Source: Runella sp.
GTDB lineage: Bacteria; Bacteroidota; Bacteroidia; Cytophagales; Spirosomataceae
Assembly: GCA_023254175.1 (NCBI GenBank)
Contig: JALQYJ010000167.1
Location: forward strand, 1-56,263
DNA: 56,263 bases
Direction of reading: 5' to 3'
The notes under the pieces are model-generated. The model made no database searches. It was not told where the DNA came from and was given only the letters and a program-made list of their open reading frames with translations. Each line of letters opens with the position of its first letter. Within the stretch, counting starts at the first letter, position 1. Below, piece after piece: positions 43,963 through 52,409 of the stretch. The translations under genes were made by a program, and so were the position numbers.

Positions 43963-44042
43963 GTTATTCAACTTTAAATATTGCAACATTCCCCCCTCCA
44001 TATGTCGTAAAAAAGGGTAGTACTATCAAAAAATCCCCACCA

Positions 44043-46568
44043 GTGATAAAACATCTATCCGTCTACCAGGCCATTCACTTATTCATCTCCATTATATTCT
44101 GCTGGAGTGAAAGTTATAGCCAAACTACCTTCACTCTTGCAGGTAGAATAACCGATGCCCAAACGGGAGAAGCAGTACCTTTTGCTGCGGTTACTATTAA
44201 AGGAAAAACAGCAGGAGTTACCACCAATTTTGAGGGGTTTTATACCTTAAAAACGACCCAAATCGGCGACTCATTGGTGGCTTCATCTATTTCTTACAAA
44301 AAGTGTGCAAAGGCTATTAACCAAGCATTAACTACCCAAACCATTGATTTTCAGCTCGAATCATCAGAATTTAAGCTTCCAGAAGTAAGAGTATATGCAG
44401 GAGAAAACCCTGCCTACGGCATTCTAAGGAAAGTAGTAAAACAGAAACCACTGCACAATCCTAATCGCCTACAAGCGTACGAATATGAAAGCTATAATAA
44501 AATTGAAGTTGATGTAGACAACCTTTCCGAACGTTTTAAAAAACGTAGGGCACTTAAGCAAATCACTGGCGTTGTAGAACAATTTGATAAAATTGCGGGG
44601 GAAGATGGTAAGCCAGTGATTCCCATTTATTTGTCAGAATCGATTTCAAATTATTATTACCGAGAAGACCCAAAAAAGAACAAAGAGAAAATACTTAAAA
44701 CCAAAGTTTCGGGAATAGCTGTGACCGATGGAAGTTTGATTTCTCAGATGATTGGTTCTTCCTTTCAACAATATAACTTTTATCAAAATTGGCTGAGTGT
44801 TCTTGATAAAGACTTCCACTCTCCCATCGCCGATGGCTGGAAAAATACGTATGAATATTATCTTGTTGATACAACGTTTGTGGGAGGATACTGGTGCTAT
44901 CACATTGACTATGAACCCAAAAGGGAACAAGATCTAGCTTTTAGTGGTTCACTCTGGGTTGATACACTTTCTCACGCCTTAGTTCAAATCGACGCTTCAG
45001 TTGGTAAAAAAGCCAACATCAACTTTGTTGAGAAAATTAAACTTCAGCAAGAATACGAGCAAATTGGAGATAGTACTTGGATGCCCGTAAAGTCTCGCAT
45101 TCTTATTGATGTTGCTGAACTAACTGACTCTACAGCTGGGATGTTAGTAAAGTTTTATACTTCCAATCGAAATATCTTAGTAAATCAACCTCGCCCTCCT
45201 AAATTTTACGACTATCCCATTGAATTATCCACCGACTACCGAGACTACCCCAAAGATTTTTGGGAAAAAGCCCGGCACGAACCCCTAACTGTAGGAGAAC
45301 AAACCGCCTACCAGCTCATCGACTCAGTGAAGCAAGTTCCTATCATGCGAACTTACATTGAAGTATTCAACACGGTTGTGAATGGCTACAAACGCATCCC
45401 TAAAGTAAACGTGGACATGGGTCCTTTTTTATACTTGTATTCCAACAACGAAGTCGAAGGGCATCGTTTTCGAATAGGAGCTAAGACGAATCCTGACTTT
45501 AGTCGGAAATGGGTATTAAGTGGAGCCGCAGCCTATGGAACCCTCGATAAAATATGGAAATACAACGTAAGTGTTGATTATATTTTCAGCCGAAAACCTT
45601 GGACGATTGGCGGAATCAGTCATAGTTATGACTTAGAACGAGTAGGGCTTTCTACCGAGGCCATTGGAAACAATGTACTTTTTGGGGCTTTAACGAGGTG
45701 GGGGGCAGTTCGTCGCGGGTATTTTGAAAGTATTACATCAGCACACATCAAAAGAGAGTTATTTAGGGGCTTCACTCAAACAGTAGGTGTACGCCGACGA
45801 ACGTTTGAACCCATTTATCCTTTCGCCTTCAAAACAGAACCATCCCTTGGCGACCGTTCTCCTATCCAAAGTAATTACCAAACGGCAGAGTTATTTTTTG
45901 AAAGTAGATGGGGGAAAGATGAGATTTTCATCTACAACGAAAACGAGCGCTTGACCTTAGGAACTCAAAAATGGCCCTTGGTTACTTTTCGCTATCAATT
46001 GGGTTTACACAAATTTTTAAATAGTGATTTTAGCTATCATCGATTATCGCTAAATGTAAAGCAGAGTTTTCGAGTCGGTATTTGGGGGCGCTCTAACTAC
46101 AATCTGACCTTAGGGTATATTCCGTCTACCCTTCCTTATCATTTGTTATATACTCCTTTAGGAAACGAATCAGTATTTTACGTAGAAAGTGCGTTCAACC
46201 TCATGAATTACTTTGAGTTTGTAAGTGATAAATACCTACAATTACGGTTTGAACATAATTTTGAAGGATTGTTATTTAATCGACTGCCTGCTATTAAAAA
46301 ATTAAAATGGCGTTTTTTGGCCAACGCAAAAATTTTATACGGAAGCATCCACCCTTCCAATATAGCACTTCTTTCTCCAAACAATGCGCTCGGGCAATCA
46401 GTATTTGCCTTTAATACACTCAAAAATACCCCGTATGTAGAAGTTGGATACGCCATTGACAACATTTTCAAAGTACTTCGAGTCGACGCAATCCACCGAC
46501 TCAACTATCGGCAAAATCCAAGTATTACTCCTTTTACCGTTAAATTTTCCTTTTGGTTTAATATTTAA
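44043..46568 (+). CDS. Outer membrane CarboxypepD_reg-like + DUF5686 barrel protein
   Basis: I start the gene at the GTG at 44043, giving a normal signal peptide (VIKHLSVYQAIHLFISIIFCWSESYSQ). The first in-frame ATG at 43920 would run through the preceding terminator hairpin. The 841-residue protein begins with a carboxypeptidase regulatory-like beta-sandwich (TLAGRITDAQTGEAVPFAAVTIKG) followed by the DUF5686 region and a C-terminal barrel ending FTVKFSFWFNI, typical of outer membrane assembly. The family is common in Bacteroidota and of unknown function; it resembles a SusC-like plug fused to a distinct barrel. Confidence 0.75.
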   Translation: MIKHLSVYQAIHLFISIIFCWSESYSQTTFTLAGRITDAQTGEAVPFAAVTIKGKTAGVTTNFEGFYTLKTTQIGDSLVASSISYKKCAKAINQALTTQTIDFQLESSEFKLPEVRVYAGENPAYGILRKVVKQKPLHNPNRLQAYEYESYNKIEVDVDNLSERFKKRRALKQITGVVEQFDKIAGEDGKPVIPIYLSESISNYYYREDPKKNKEKILKTKVSGIAVTDGSLISQMIGSSFQQYNFYQNWLSVLDKDFHSPIADGWKNTYEYYLVDTTFVGGYWCYHIDYEPKREQDLAFSGSLWVDTLSHALVQIDASVGKKANINFVEKIKLQQEYEQIGDSTWMPVKSRILIDVAELTDSTAGMLVKFYTSNRNILVNQPRPPKFYDYPIELSTDYRDYPKDFWEKARHEPLTVGEQTAYQLIDSVKQVPIMRTYIEVFNTVVNGYKRIPKVNVDMGPFLYLYSNNEVEGHRFRIGAKTNPDFSRKWVLSGAAAYGTLDKIWKYNVSVDYIFSRKPWTIGGISHSYDLERVGLSTEAIGNNVLFGALTRWGAVRRGYFESITSAHIKRELFRGFTQTVGVRRRTFEPIYPFAFKTEPSLGDRSPIQSNYQTAELFFESRWGKDEIFIYNENERLTLGTQKWPLVTFRYQLGLHKFLNSDFSYHRLSLNVKQSFRVGIWGRSNYNLTLGYIPSTLPYHLLYTPLGNESVFYVESAFNLMNYFEFVSDKYLQLRFEHNFEGLLFNRLPAIKKLKWRFLANAKILYGSIHPSNIALLSPNNALGQSVFAFNTLKNTPYVEVGYAIDNIFKVLRVDAIHRLNYRQNPSITPFTVKFSFWFNI

Positions 46569-46894
46569 ACGAGCTTTCCAAAAAACAAAATGTTATTTAT
46601 TCTGCTTACAACACGTCGTAAGAATGCCTAATTTTGCCTACTTTAACAGATACACGGGTATTGCTACCTTTTCAAACTTTACAATACCCAAAACAGAGTA
46701 GTTTTTTTTCACCTAGTAGCAACAACAATAAATCAGTAACACTCCGATTTTCTGAACCTTATGTCATTGAGCACAACACAACAGGCATAACAAACATAAG
46801 TAACTATACCATTACAGGTTAAGAAGATGATACCATCCTTCTCTTCCGATATAACTTCTGAACCCAAGGCACTATTTTAGTAAATTTCAATCCC
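46569..46894. other. Intergenic region with a possible Ig-like fragment
   Basis: The 326-bp gap between the DUF5686 gene and the converging DUF819 gene contains a plus-strand reading frame at 46634-46822. Its second half (NNKSVTLRFSEPYVIEHNTT ... NYTITG) resembles a bacterial Ig-like repeat from a surface protein, with no signal peptide or partner domains. It is probably a remnant. No terminator hairpin is obvious. Confidence 0.35.
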
Positions 46895-48142
46895 CTACTC
46901 AACCATCCATTGCATCATCAATCCTGTCAAATAACCGCCATACGTTCCAAGTGCATAGCCCAAAATAGCCAATAATACCCCTACCGACGCAAGCGACGGA
47001 TGAAACGCAGCAGCTACAACAGGAGCTGATGCTGCTCCGCCAACGTTGGCTTGTGAACCTACTGCAGCAAAAAAGAAAGGGGCTTTAAGGAGTTTCGCAG
47101 CCACTAGAGTAACTATGACATGGATAATCATCCATAAAATTCCAACGACAAAAAGTCCTGGGTTAGCAGCAACCGCAAAAATATCCATTTTCATCCCTAT
47201 GGTGGCCACAAGTATGTAAAGAAATAAACTTCCTACTTTGGAAGCCCCCGCAAATTCCAACTGACGTACACGGGTAAAGGAGAGTAGAATGCCGATAAAT
47301 GTAACAACGGATACAACCCAAAAGAAAGAAGATGTTAAGCTAAATTTTTCCAATGAAGGATAATTTTCTTTAATCCAAGGAGCCAAAAAATCAGCAGTAA
47401 GATGAGCTAGCGCAGTCGCACCAAAACCCACAGCAGCAATCATCACCAGATCATTTAGAGTTGGAATACGTTGTAACTTTTTTTGCTCTTGTTCTAATTT
47501 AACACGTAACTCATCAATAGCCGAAGCATCTGCTTTGAAAAAACGATCTATTCTTGTTGCAATCCCCGCACCATAAATTAAAACAGCCATCCATATTTCA
47601 GCAGTAATCACATCTACAGCAATTACCTGCGAAAAAAGTTGATCGCTAGGTTGGAACACTTCCTTAAGTGCAGTTTGGTTAGCCCCTCCCCCAATCCAAC
47701 TTCCAGCAATAGTGGCTAAACCTCTCCAAACAGCATCAGGCCCTGCCCCTCCAACTACCTCAGGTGCAAAAAATTTTACGATAGCTACCGACATCGGCCC
47801 ACCCAGCATTACTCCTAGTGTTCCTGCTAAAAAAACAATAAGGGCTTTAGGACCAAGTTTTATAACGGCTTCAAAATCCATTCCAAGGGTAAAATAGACC
47901 AAACAAGCTGGAAGAAAATACTGAGAAATGACCGAGTATAGTTTAGATTCTTCTCCAGAAATTACATTAAACGAGTTTAACACCCCTGGAACAAAATAAC
48001 AGAGCAGTAATGGAGGGAAAATAGCATAAAACTTAATCCACAAACGGTGCTTTAACGATGCAGTGTAAAAAACACCCGCAAGAATAAGCAAGAGTAAGCC
48101 AAGAACAATGGCATCCGACGTAAAAAGTACTAGAAGGAGCAT
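46895..48142 (-). CDS. DUF819 (YjcL-like) polytopic membrane protein
   Basis: The ATG at 48142 starts the hydrophobic N-terminus MLLLVLFTSDAIVLGLLLLIL; earlier in-frame starts (to 48250) would add 36 non-membrane residues. The roughly 415-residue protein has about ten transmembrane segments and the DUF819 signature PACLVYFTLGMDFEAVIKLGPKAL and GGANVGGAASAPVVAAAFHPSL-like segment (QANVGGAASAPVVAAAF). A cytoplasmic loop rich in charged residues sits mid-protein (RVKLEQEQKKLQRIPTL). DUF819 proteins look like small-solute transporters but have no assigned substrate. It reads toward the DUF5686 gene. Confidence 0.8.
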   Translation of the reverse strand: MLLLVLFTSDAIVLGLLLLILAGVFYTASLKHRLWIKFYAIFPPLLLCYFVPGVLNSFNVISGEESKLYSVISQYFLPACLVYFTLGMDFEAVIKLGPKALIVFLAGTLGVMLGGPMSVAIVKFFAPEVVGGAGPDAVWRGLATIAGSWIGGGANQTALKEVFQPSDQLFSQVIAVDVITAEIWMAVLIYGAGIATRIDRFFKADASAIDELRVKLEQEQKKLQRIPTLNDLVMIAAVGFGATALAHLTADFLAPWIKENYPSLEKFSLTSSFFWVVSVVTFIGILLSFTRVRQLEFAGASKVGSLFLYILVATIGMKMDIFAVAANPGLFVVGILWMIIHVIVTLVAAKLLKAPFFFAAVGSQANVGGAASAPVVAAAFHPSLASVGVLLAILGYALGTYGGYLTGLMMQWMVE

Positions 48143-48329
48143 AAAATGGAAGTGTATCAGTCGACAAAACAAAGTCAAACTTTTGTGAATACCTATTGTG
48201 TAGGCACAAAAAAAACACACAGGCCTCAAAGCTGAGCCTGCGTGTCGCAATTACACTTCATCAACAAACTAAAAACCAAATAGTTTTTCTTTAATCAAAT
48301 GTCAATTGGACACTTAATTTTATATTTTA

Positions 48330-48373
48330 AAAGGATAACTCGTTAAATGTATCATTTGAACGAGCTATCCTTT
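48330..48373 (-). terminator. Terminator of the tRNA-like RNA gene
   Basis: AAAGGATAACTCGTT (48330-48344) and AACGAGCTATCCTTT (48359-48373) form a 15-bp stem with one G-T pair and a 14-nt loop. The minus strand continues with T-rich sequence (TTTTAAAATATAAAATT). It lies about 40 nt beyond the RNA's predicted 3' end and before the divergent DUF819 start, so it closes the RNA transcript. Confidence 0.75.
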
Positions 48374-48413
48374 GTTTGGTTGCAAGTAACATTCGTTACC
48401 ATTCACTCGAAAG

Positions 48414-48576
48414 CTGTAGGAGGGGGATTCGAACCGCCCACGGTGCAGTTAGCTGCGATACAAAGTTTGGTGGTCTACCCCAGTCGACTTAGAGTGCCGG
48501 CATTATATCGTGTTTATTCTGAACTCACCACCCCCGAGACAGGAGGGCATGGCTGCCAAGTTTCATCATCCTACAG
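48414..48576 (-). ncRNA. tRNA-like RNA with a giant (~92-nt) variable region
   Basis: The minus strand can fold as a tRNA. The ends CTGTAGGA (5', 48576-48569) and TCCTACAG (3', 48421-48414) pair perfectly. A 3-bp D stem ATG/CAT encloses a 12-nt loop with GG. The anticodon arm is CCCTC-CTGTCTC-GGGGG, with GUC at positions 34-36. The T arm is GGCGG-TTCGAAT-CCCCC, with one C-C mismatch. U8, A14, G18, G19, U54, U55, C56 and A58 are all present. Where a variable arm of 4-24 nt belongs there are about 92 nt (48530-48439) that can fold further, starting with UGGUG-AGUU (48530-48522) against 48450-48441. It has a promoter upstream and a terminator downstream, no encoded CCA, and no match I know. Confidence 0.6.
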
Positions 48577-48639
48577 TATAAAGAACTAGTATCAATTAGT
48601 TGACTTGTGTAGCGCGTGGCTTTTTTTTAATTGACAATG

Positions 48640-48671
48640 CAAAACTAGTAGATTTAATTTTTTGTTGCAAA
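48640..48671 (-). promoter_or_regulatory. Bacteroidota sigma-A promoter for the tRNA-like RNA
   Basis: On the minus strand, TTTG (-33; 48668-48671) and TAGTTTTG (-7; 48640-48647) are separated by 20 bp. This is an exact fit to the phylum consensus. Transcription would start near 48633, leaving a leader of about 57 nt before the tRNA-like 5' end, as for RNase P-processed tRNA precursors. Confidence 0.7.
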
Positions 48672-48698
48672 TTTTCTATAATTATTTTTAAAAATTTT

Positions 48699-48738
48699 GA
48701 TTTTATTCAACAAAAATAGACTTTTGTTGAATAAAATC
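48699..48738. promoter_or_regulatory. Perfect 17-bp dyad upstream of the Lrp/AsnC-type gene
   Basis: GATTTTATTCAACAAAA (48699-48715) and TTTTGTTGAATAAAATC (48722-48738) are perfect inverted repeats with a 6-bp spacer, ending 18 bp before the ATG of the regulator at 48757. The symmetry fits a dimer site of the regulator itself (autoregulation). It also lies about 28 bp upstream of the -33 element of the tRNA-like RNA promoter, so the regulator may influence both transcripts. Confidence 0.65.
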
Positions 48739-48756
48739 TAATTTTACCACTTCATC

Positions 48757-49233
48757 ATGGAACGAAATTTAGAAATTGACAAAATTGACAGTACTGACCT
48801 AAAAATTTTATCACTTCTTTTAGAAGACGCCCACCTACCCTATACCGAAATTGGCAAAAGAGTCCACGTATCTGGAGGAACTGTTCATGTTAGAATGAAA
48901 AAATTGGAACAACTTGGAATCGTAAAAGGCGCCCAGTTGCTAGTTGACCAAACTAAACTAGGCTGGGATATTAGTGCATTTTTAGGTATTTATTTAGATA
49001 AAAGTTCCCTTTATGAAGAAGTCGCTATTGAGCTCGAACAAATTCCAGAAGTAGTTAATATTCATTATACAACAGGGATTTATAGTATCTTCGCTAAAAT
49101 AGTTTGCCGAGATACTGAGCATCTTCGAAAGGTTCTTCACGACAAAATTCAAAAAGTAGGTGGTATACAGCGGACTGAAACATTTATATCTTTAGAGGAA
49201 CGAATCGCCCGTTCGATTCCGTTAACAGAATAG
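48757..49233 (+). CDS. Lrp/AsnC-family transcriptional regulator
   Basis: A 158-residue Lrp/AsnC protein. An N-terminal winged helix-turn-helix (DSTDLKILSLLLEDAHLPYTEIGKRVHVSGGTVHVRMKKLE; about residues 10-50) is followed by the RAM ligand-binding domain (VNIHYTTGIYSIFAKIVCRDTEHLRKVLHDKIQ). The first helix-turn-helix uses the recognition helix SGGTVHVRMKKLE. It probably binds DNA as an octamer and responds to an amino acid. A perfect dyad lies 18 bp upstream and the tRNA-like RNA gene is divergent. The target regulon is unknown. Confidence 0.9.
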   Translation: MERNLEIDKIDSTDLKILSLLLEDAHLPYTEIGKRVHVSGGTVHVRMKKLEQLGIVKGAQLLVDQTKLGWDISAFLGIYLDKSSLYEEVAIELEQIPEVVNIHYTTGIYSIFAKIVCRDTEHLRKVLHDKIQKVGGIQRTETFISLEERIARSIPLTE

Positions 49234-49254
49234 TGTTTTTTGCGTCGTTTTTGA

Positions 49255-49262
49255 TACATTTG
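49255..49262 (+). promoter_or_regulatory. Possible -7 element for the beta-CASP operon
   Basis: TACATTTG matches TANNTTTG exactly, about 115 bp before the ATG at 49378. No good -33 TTG is visible at 19-20 bp, so the call is tentative. Confidence 0.35.
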
Positions 49263-49377
49263 CACAAACCCTTCTTCAAACGTTTAACCTGAAAAATGGG
49301 TTATAATGATTGGAGAACTGTAACAAAACTTACCTCTTGTACCATTTTGAGTACAAAAGAGGATCAACTGACTTGAT

Positions 49378-50820
49378 ATGAAATTAACTTTTTGGGGGGC
49401 CACTCAACAAGTGACGGGGAGCATGTACCTCCTAGAATTGGAAAGCGATTATCGTATTTTAATTGATTGTGGTTCTGATTTTGAAAGTAGCGACCGAAAA
49501 CGTGCGCTTACCGAAAAAGCCACACCTTATCCCAATGCCCTCTTTCCTTTCGAAGCTTCTTCCATCAATGTCGTTTTATTGACACATGCTCATATCGATC
49601 ACTCTGGAAATATCCCTAATCTGTACCGTGACGGCTATGAAGGACAGGTTTTATGCACAGATTCTACGCTTGCATTGACTAGTATCCTTTTAAAGGATGC
49701 AGCTTCACTAAATCAAAAACGCCTTAATGAAATTAGTAGTGCCGACTCTCAGAGAAAACGTAAAAAAGGAAAGAAAAAGGAGTTACCCAAAGATTTGTAT
49801 CTTGAAAAACAGGTTCGTGAGTCTTTAGAAAACTTTGTACCACTAGCTTTCAATCGTAGATTTAGGGTTGCCGACGACGTCATTGTGACTTTTGTTCCTG
49901 CGGGGCATTTGTTGGGGGCCGCCCACATCTTCATAGAAGTTTGGGAAAATGGGCAGAAAAAAACAATTGGTTTTTCGGGTGATGTAGGCCGTAAAGGTTA
50001 CCCTTTGTTGATCGACCCTGCAACCATTCCTCAGGTTGATTATTTAATCTGTGAAACTACCTATGGAGACCGTTTGCATGAAAAAAAGGCAACCCCAGAA
50101 CTTGCCTTAGAGGAGGTCATCAAGCGCACTTGCGTCGATATTCCAGGAAGGCTCATTATCCCGTCATTCAGTGTTGGAAGAACACAAGCTCTACTATACA
50201 CTTTGAACAAATTGTATAATGATAATAAGCTTCCTCCTATCAAGGTTTTTGCCGATAGCCCTCTTGCTTTTGAGAGTTCTAGAGTCTACCAACGAAATGT
50301 GCGAATGCTCAATCGGGAAGCTCGTGAATTCAATGAAGACAACGAATCGTTGTTTGACTTTGAAAATTTAATCTACCTCGAAAGTACCGATGCCAGCCGA
50401 GCCATTTCGAATCATGTCGAGCCTTGTATTATCATTTCTTCTTCTGGAATGGTACAAGGGGGTCGCGTAGAATACCATGTTGCTCAGAACATTAGCAATC
50501 CGTACTGTACTATTCTATTGATTGGTTATTGTGCAGAAGGAACATTGGGATGGAGACTTCTAAATGGCCAAACAACTCTTCGAGTAAGAGGGAAAGACGA
50601 ACAAGTATTGGCCAATATCGAAAAAATTGACGTATTTAGCGGCCACGGAGACAAAGAAGACCTTCTGACGTTTGTTCAGCAACAGGCACCCGCCGAGTTA
50701 AAAAAAATCTTTCTTGTCCATGGTGAAAAGCCAAGTATGGAACATTTTAAAAACACTTTACAATCAGTCGGTTACGAAAATATCGAGATTCCCACAAAGG
50801 GACAAACTTTTGAATTGTAA
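49378..50820 (+). CDS. MBL-fold metallo-hydrolase with beta-CASP/RNA-specificity domain
   Basis: A 480-residue metallo-beta-lactamase-fold nuclease. The zinc motif HAHIDH is at residues 70-75, with further ligands in the PAGHLLGAAH and SGDVG segments. The beta-CASP insert and the C-terminal RNA-specificity segment (SSSGMVQGGRVEYH; FSGHGDKEDL) match the CPSF/Ysh1-type branch. Such proteins cut RNA; RNase J and the CPSF73-like bacterial proteins are relatives. It begins a five-gene rightward run with accA 12 bp downstream. Confidence 0.88.
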   Translation: MKLTFWGATQQVTGSMYLLELESDYRILIDCGSDFESSDRKRALTEKATPYPNALFPFEASSINVVLLTHAHIDHSGNIPNLYRDGYEGQVLCTDSTLALTSILLKDAASLNQKRLNEISSADSQRKRKKGKKKELPKDLYLEKQVRESLENFVPLAFNRRFRVADDVIVTFVPAGHLLGAAHIFIEVWENGQKKTIGFSGDVGRKGYPLLIDPATIPQVDYLICETTYGDRLHEKKATPELALEEVIKRTCVDIPGRLIIPSFSVGRTQALLYTLNKLYNDNKLPPIKVFADSPLAFESSRVYQRNVRMLNREAREFNEDNESLFDFENLIYLESTDASRAISNHVEPCIIISSSGMVQGGRVEYHVAQNISNPYCTILLIGYCAEGTLGWRLLNGQTTLRVRGKDEQVLANIEKIDVFSGHGDKEDLLTFVQQQAPAELKKIFLVHGEKPSMEHFKNTLQSVGYENIEIPTKGQTFEL

Positions 50821-50832
50821 GCAACCAACTTT

Positions 50833-51786
50833 ATGCCAACTTACTTAGATTTTGAAAAACCCGTGGCTGAGCTCGAATCAAAGCTTGCCGAGTTAAAAAA
50901 ACTCGCCGATACGACTCAAGTCGACGTTTCGGAAGCCATTACAAGACTCGAAGGCAGCATCATACAATTACGCAAAGACACCGCTCAGAACCTCACTAGA
51001 TGGCAACGGGTGCAGCTTTCTCGCCACCCTGACCGCCCATATACCCTCGATTACATTGAGTTAATGTGCGAGGAATTTATCGAACTCCATGGGGATAGAA
51101 CCGTTCGTGACGACCCTGCTATGGTAGGCGGTTTTTGTAACATTGATGGCCAAAGTATGCTTATTATTGGTCAACAAAAAGGTCGGAACACGAAGCAGCG
51201 TCAGCATCGTAACTTCGGAATGGCTAATCCAGAGGGCTATCGCAAAGCATTACGCCTAATGAAATTAGCCGAAAAGTTCAACAAACCCGTTGTAGCGCTA
51301 ATTGATACCCCAGGGGCTTTTCCTGGCTTAGAAGCGGAAGAACGTGGTCAAGGTGAGGCAATTGCGCGTAACTTGAAAGAAATGTTTATGCTCAAAGTAC
51401 CTGTCATTTGTATCATTATTGGTGAAGGTGCTTCAGGGGGTGCTCTGGGAATTGCCATTGGCGACCGAGTTTTGATGCTTGAAAATACATGGTACTCGGT
51501 TATTTCACCCGAATCTTGTTCTTCCATCCTATGGCGAAGCTGGAATTTTAAAGAACAAGCAGCAGAGGCACTTCGCCTAACGGCATCAGATATGACAATG
51601 GCAAAACTAATTGATGGAATCGTTGATGAACCACTCGGTGGTGCTCACCTCGACCATCAAGCAATGGCCAACATCCTTAAAAAAGTTATTTTGGATAGCA
51701 TCAATGAACTCCAAAAGCTAAGACCTGAAGAACGTATCAATCAACGAATCGACAAATTCTGTTCAATGGGTGTCTTTACGGAATGA
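50833..51786 (+). CDS. accA: Acetyl-CoA carboxylase carboxyltransferase subunit alpha
   Basis: A 317-residue AccA. The N-terminal helix pair ([21 protein letters not shown]) and the carboxyltransferase domain motifs [49 protein letters not shown] and [20 protein letters not shown] are intact. With AccD it transfers carboxyl from biotin to acetyl-CoA to make malonyl-CoA for fatty acid synthesis. The accD gene is not in the window. The stop overlaps the start of the HAD gene by 4 bp (ATGA), indicating coupled translation. Confidence 0.97.
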   Translation: MPTYLDFEKPVAELESKLAELKKLADTTQVDVSEAITRLEGSIIQLRKDTAQNLTRWQRVQLSRHPDRPYTLDYIELMCEEFIELHGDRTVRDDPAMVGGFCNIDGQSMLIIGQQKGRNTKQRQHRNFGMANPEGYRKALRLMKLAEKFNKPVVALIDTPGAFPGLEAEERGQGEAIARNLKEMFMLKVPVICIIIGEGASGGALGIAIGDRVLMLENTWYSVISPESCSSILWRSWNFKEQAAEALRLTASDMTMAKLIDGIVDEPLGGAHLDHQAMANILKKVILDSINELQKLRPEERINQRIDKFCSMGVFTE

Positions 51787-52409
51787 AAACAATCAAAAAC
51801 ATCATTTTTGACCTTGGAGACGTTATCATCAACATTGACGTCCCTCGTGCTTCTCAAGCTTTTGCCGAATTGAGTCAAAAGCCATTTGAAGAGGTGCAGC
51901 GATTGATTCAGCACAATGACGTTTTTAAAAAATTTGAGACGGGGCAGTTATTTGCCCCTGATTTTAGGAACTACATTCGTGAAATTCTGTCACAACCTCA
52001 TTGGACAGACGCCCAAATTGACCAAGCTTGGAATTCTCTTCTGTTAGACATCCCTTCCCAAAGAATTGATAAAATTCAAGAATTGGCTCAAAAAGGGTAC
52101 AGACTTTTTCTTCTTAGCAATACAAGTTCTATACACATTGAAGAAGTAAATCGAATTTTACACCGTACGACAGGAATAGCACAATTGGGTGATTTATTTG
52201 AAAAACTTTACCTTTCCTTCGAAATGGGTGTGATGAAACCTCACCGCGACATCTACCACGGCGTATTGCAAGACGCTAGAATTTTACCACAAGAGTCTTT
52301 GTTTTTAGACGACAATGCCGATAACATCCGAGCTGCAAGCGAAGTTGGTATTCAAACCATCCACGTTCAAAAACCAACCTCTATTATCGAATATTTAAAA
52401 GATTTCTAA
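51783..52409 (+). CDS. HAD-superfamily phosphatase
   Basis: A 208-residue HAD hydrolase. Motif I is IIFDLGDV (nucleophile Asp10), motif II is LFLLSNTSS, the conserved lysine of motif III is in [11 protein letters not shown], and motif IV is [13 protein letters not shown]. This is the subfamily IA type of HAD phosphatase, like YihX, that acts on small sugar phosphates or other phosphoesters. The substrate is unknown. It overlaps accA by 4 bp and the M50 protease gene begins immediately after its stop, so translation of all three is likely linked. Confidence 0.9.
   Translation: MKTIKNIIFDLGDVIINIDVPRASQAFAELSQKPFEEVQRLIQHNDVFKKFETGQLFAPDFRNYIREILSQPHWTDAQIDQAWNSLLLDIPSQRIDKIQELAQKGYRLFLLSNTSSIHIEEVNRILHRTTGIAQLGDLFEKLYLSFEMGVMKPHRDIYHGVLQDARILPQESLFLDDNADNIRAASEVGIQTIHVQKPTSIIEYLKDF

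Noticed and set aside
43920-44042. ATG start at 43920 for the DUF5686 gene
   Set aside because: It would place the first codons inside the perfect terminator hairpin of the DUF2452 gene. The GTG at 44043 gives a normal signal peptide.
48414-48576. Interpreting the RNA as tmRNA
   Set aside because: No GGTTTCGAC motif, no tag-encoding frame, too short, and it has a regular D stem, which tmRNA lacks.
48347-48589. 80-residue plus-strand open frame across the tRNA-like RNA
   Set aside because: It is a shadow of the structured minus-strand RNA and has no protein-like composition.
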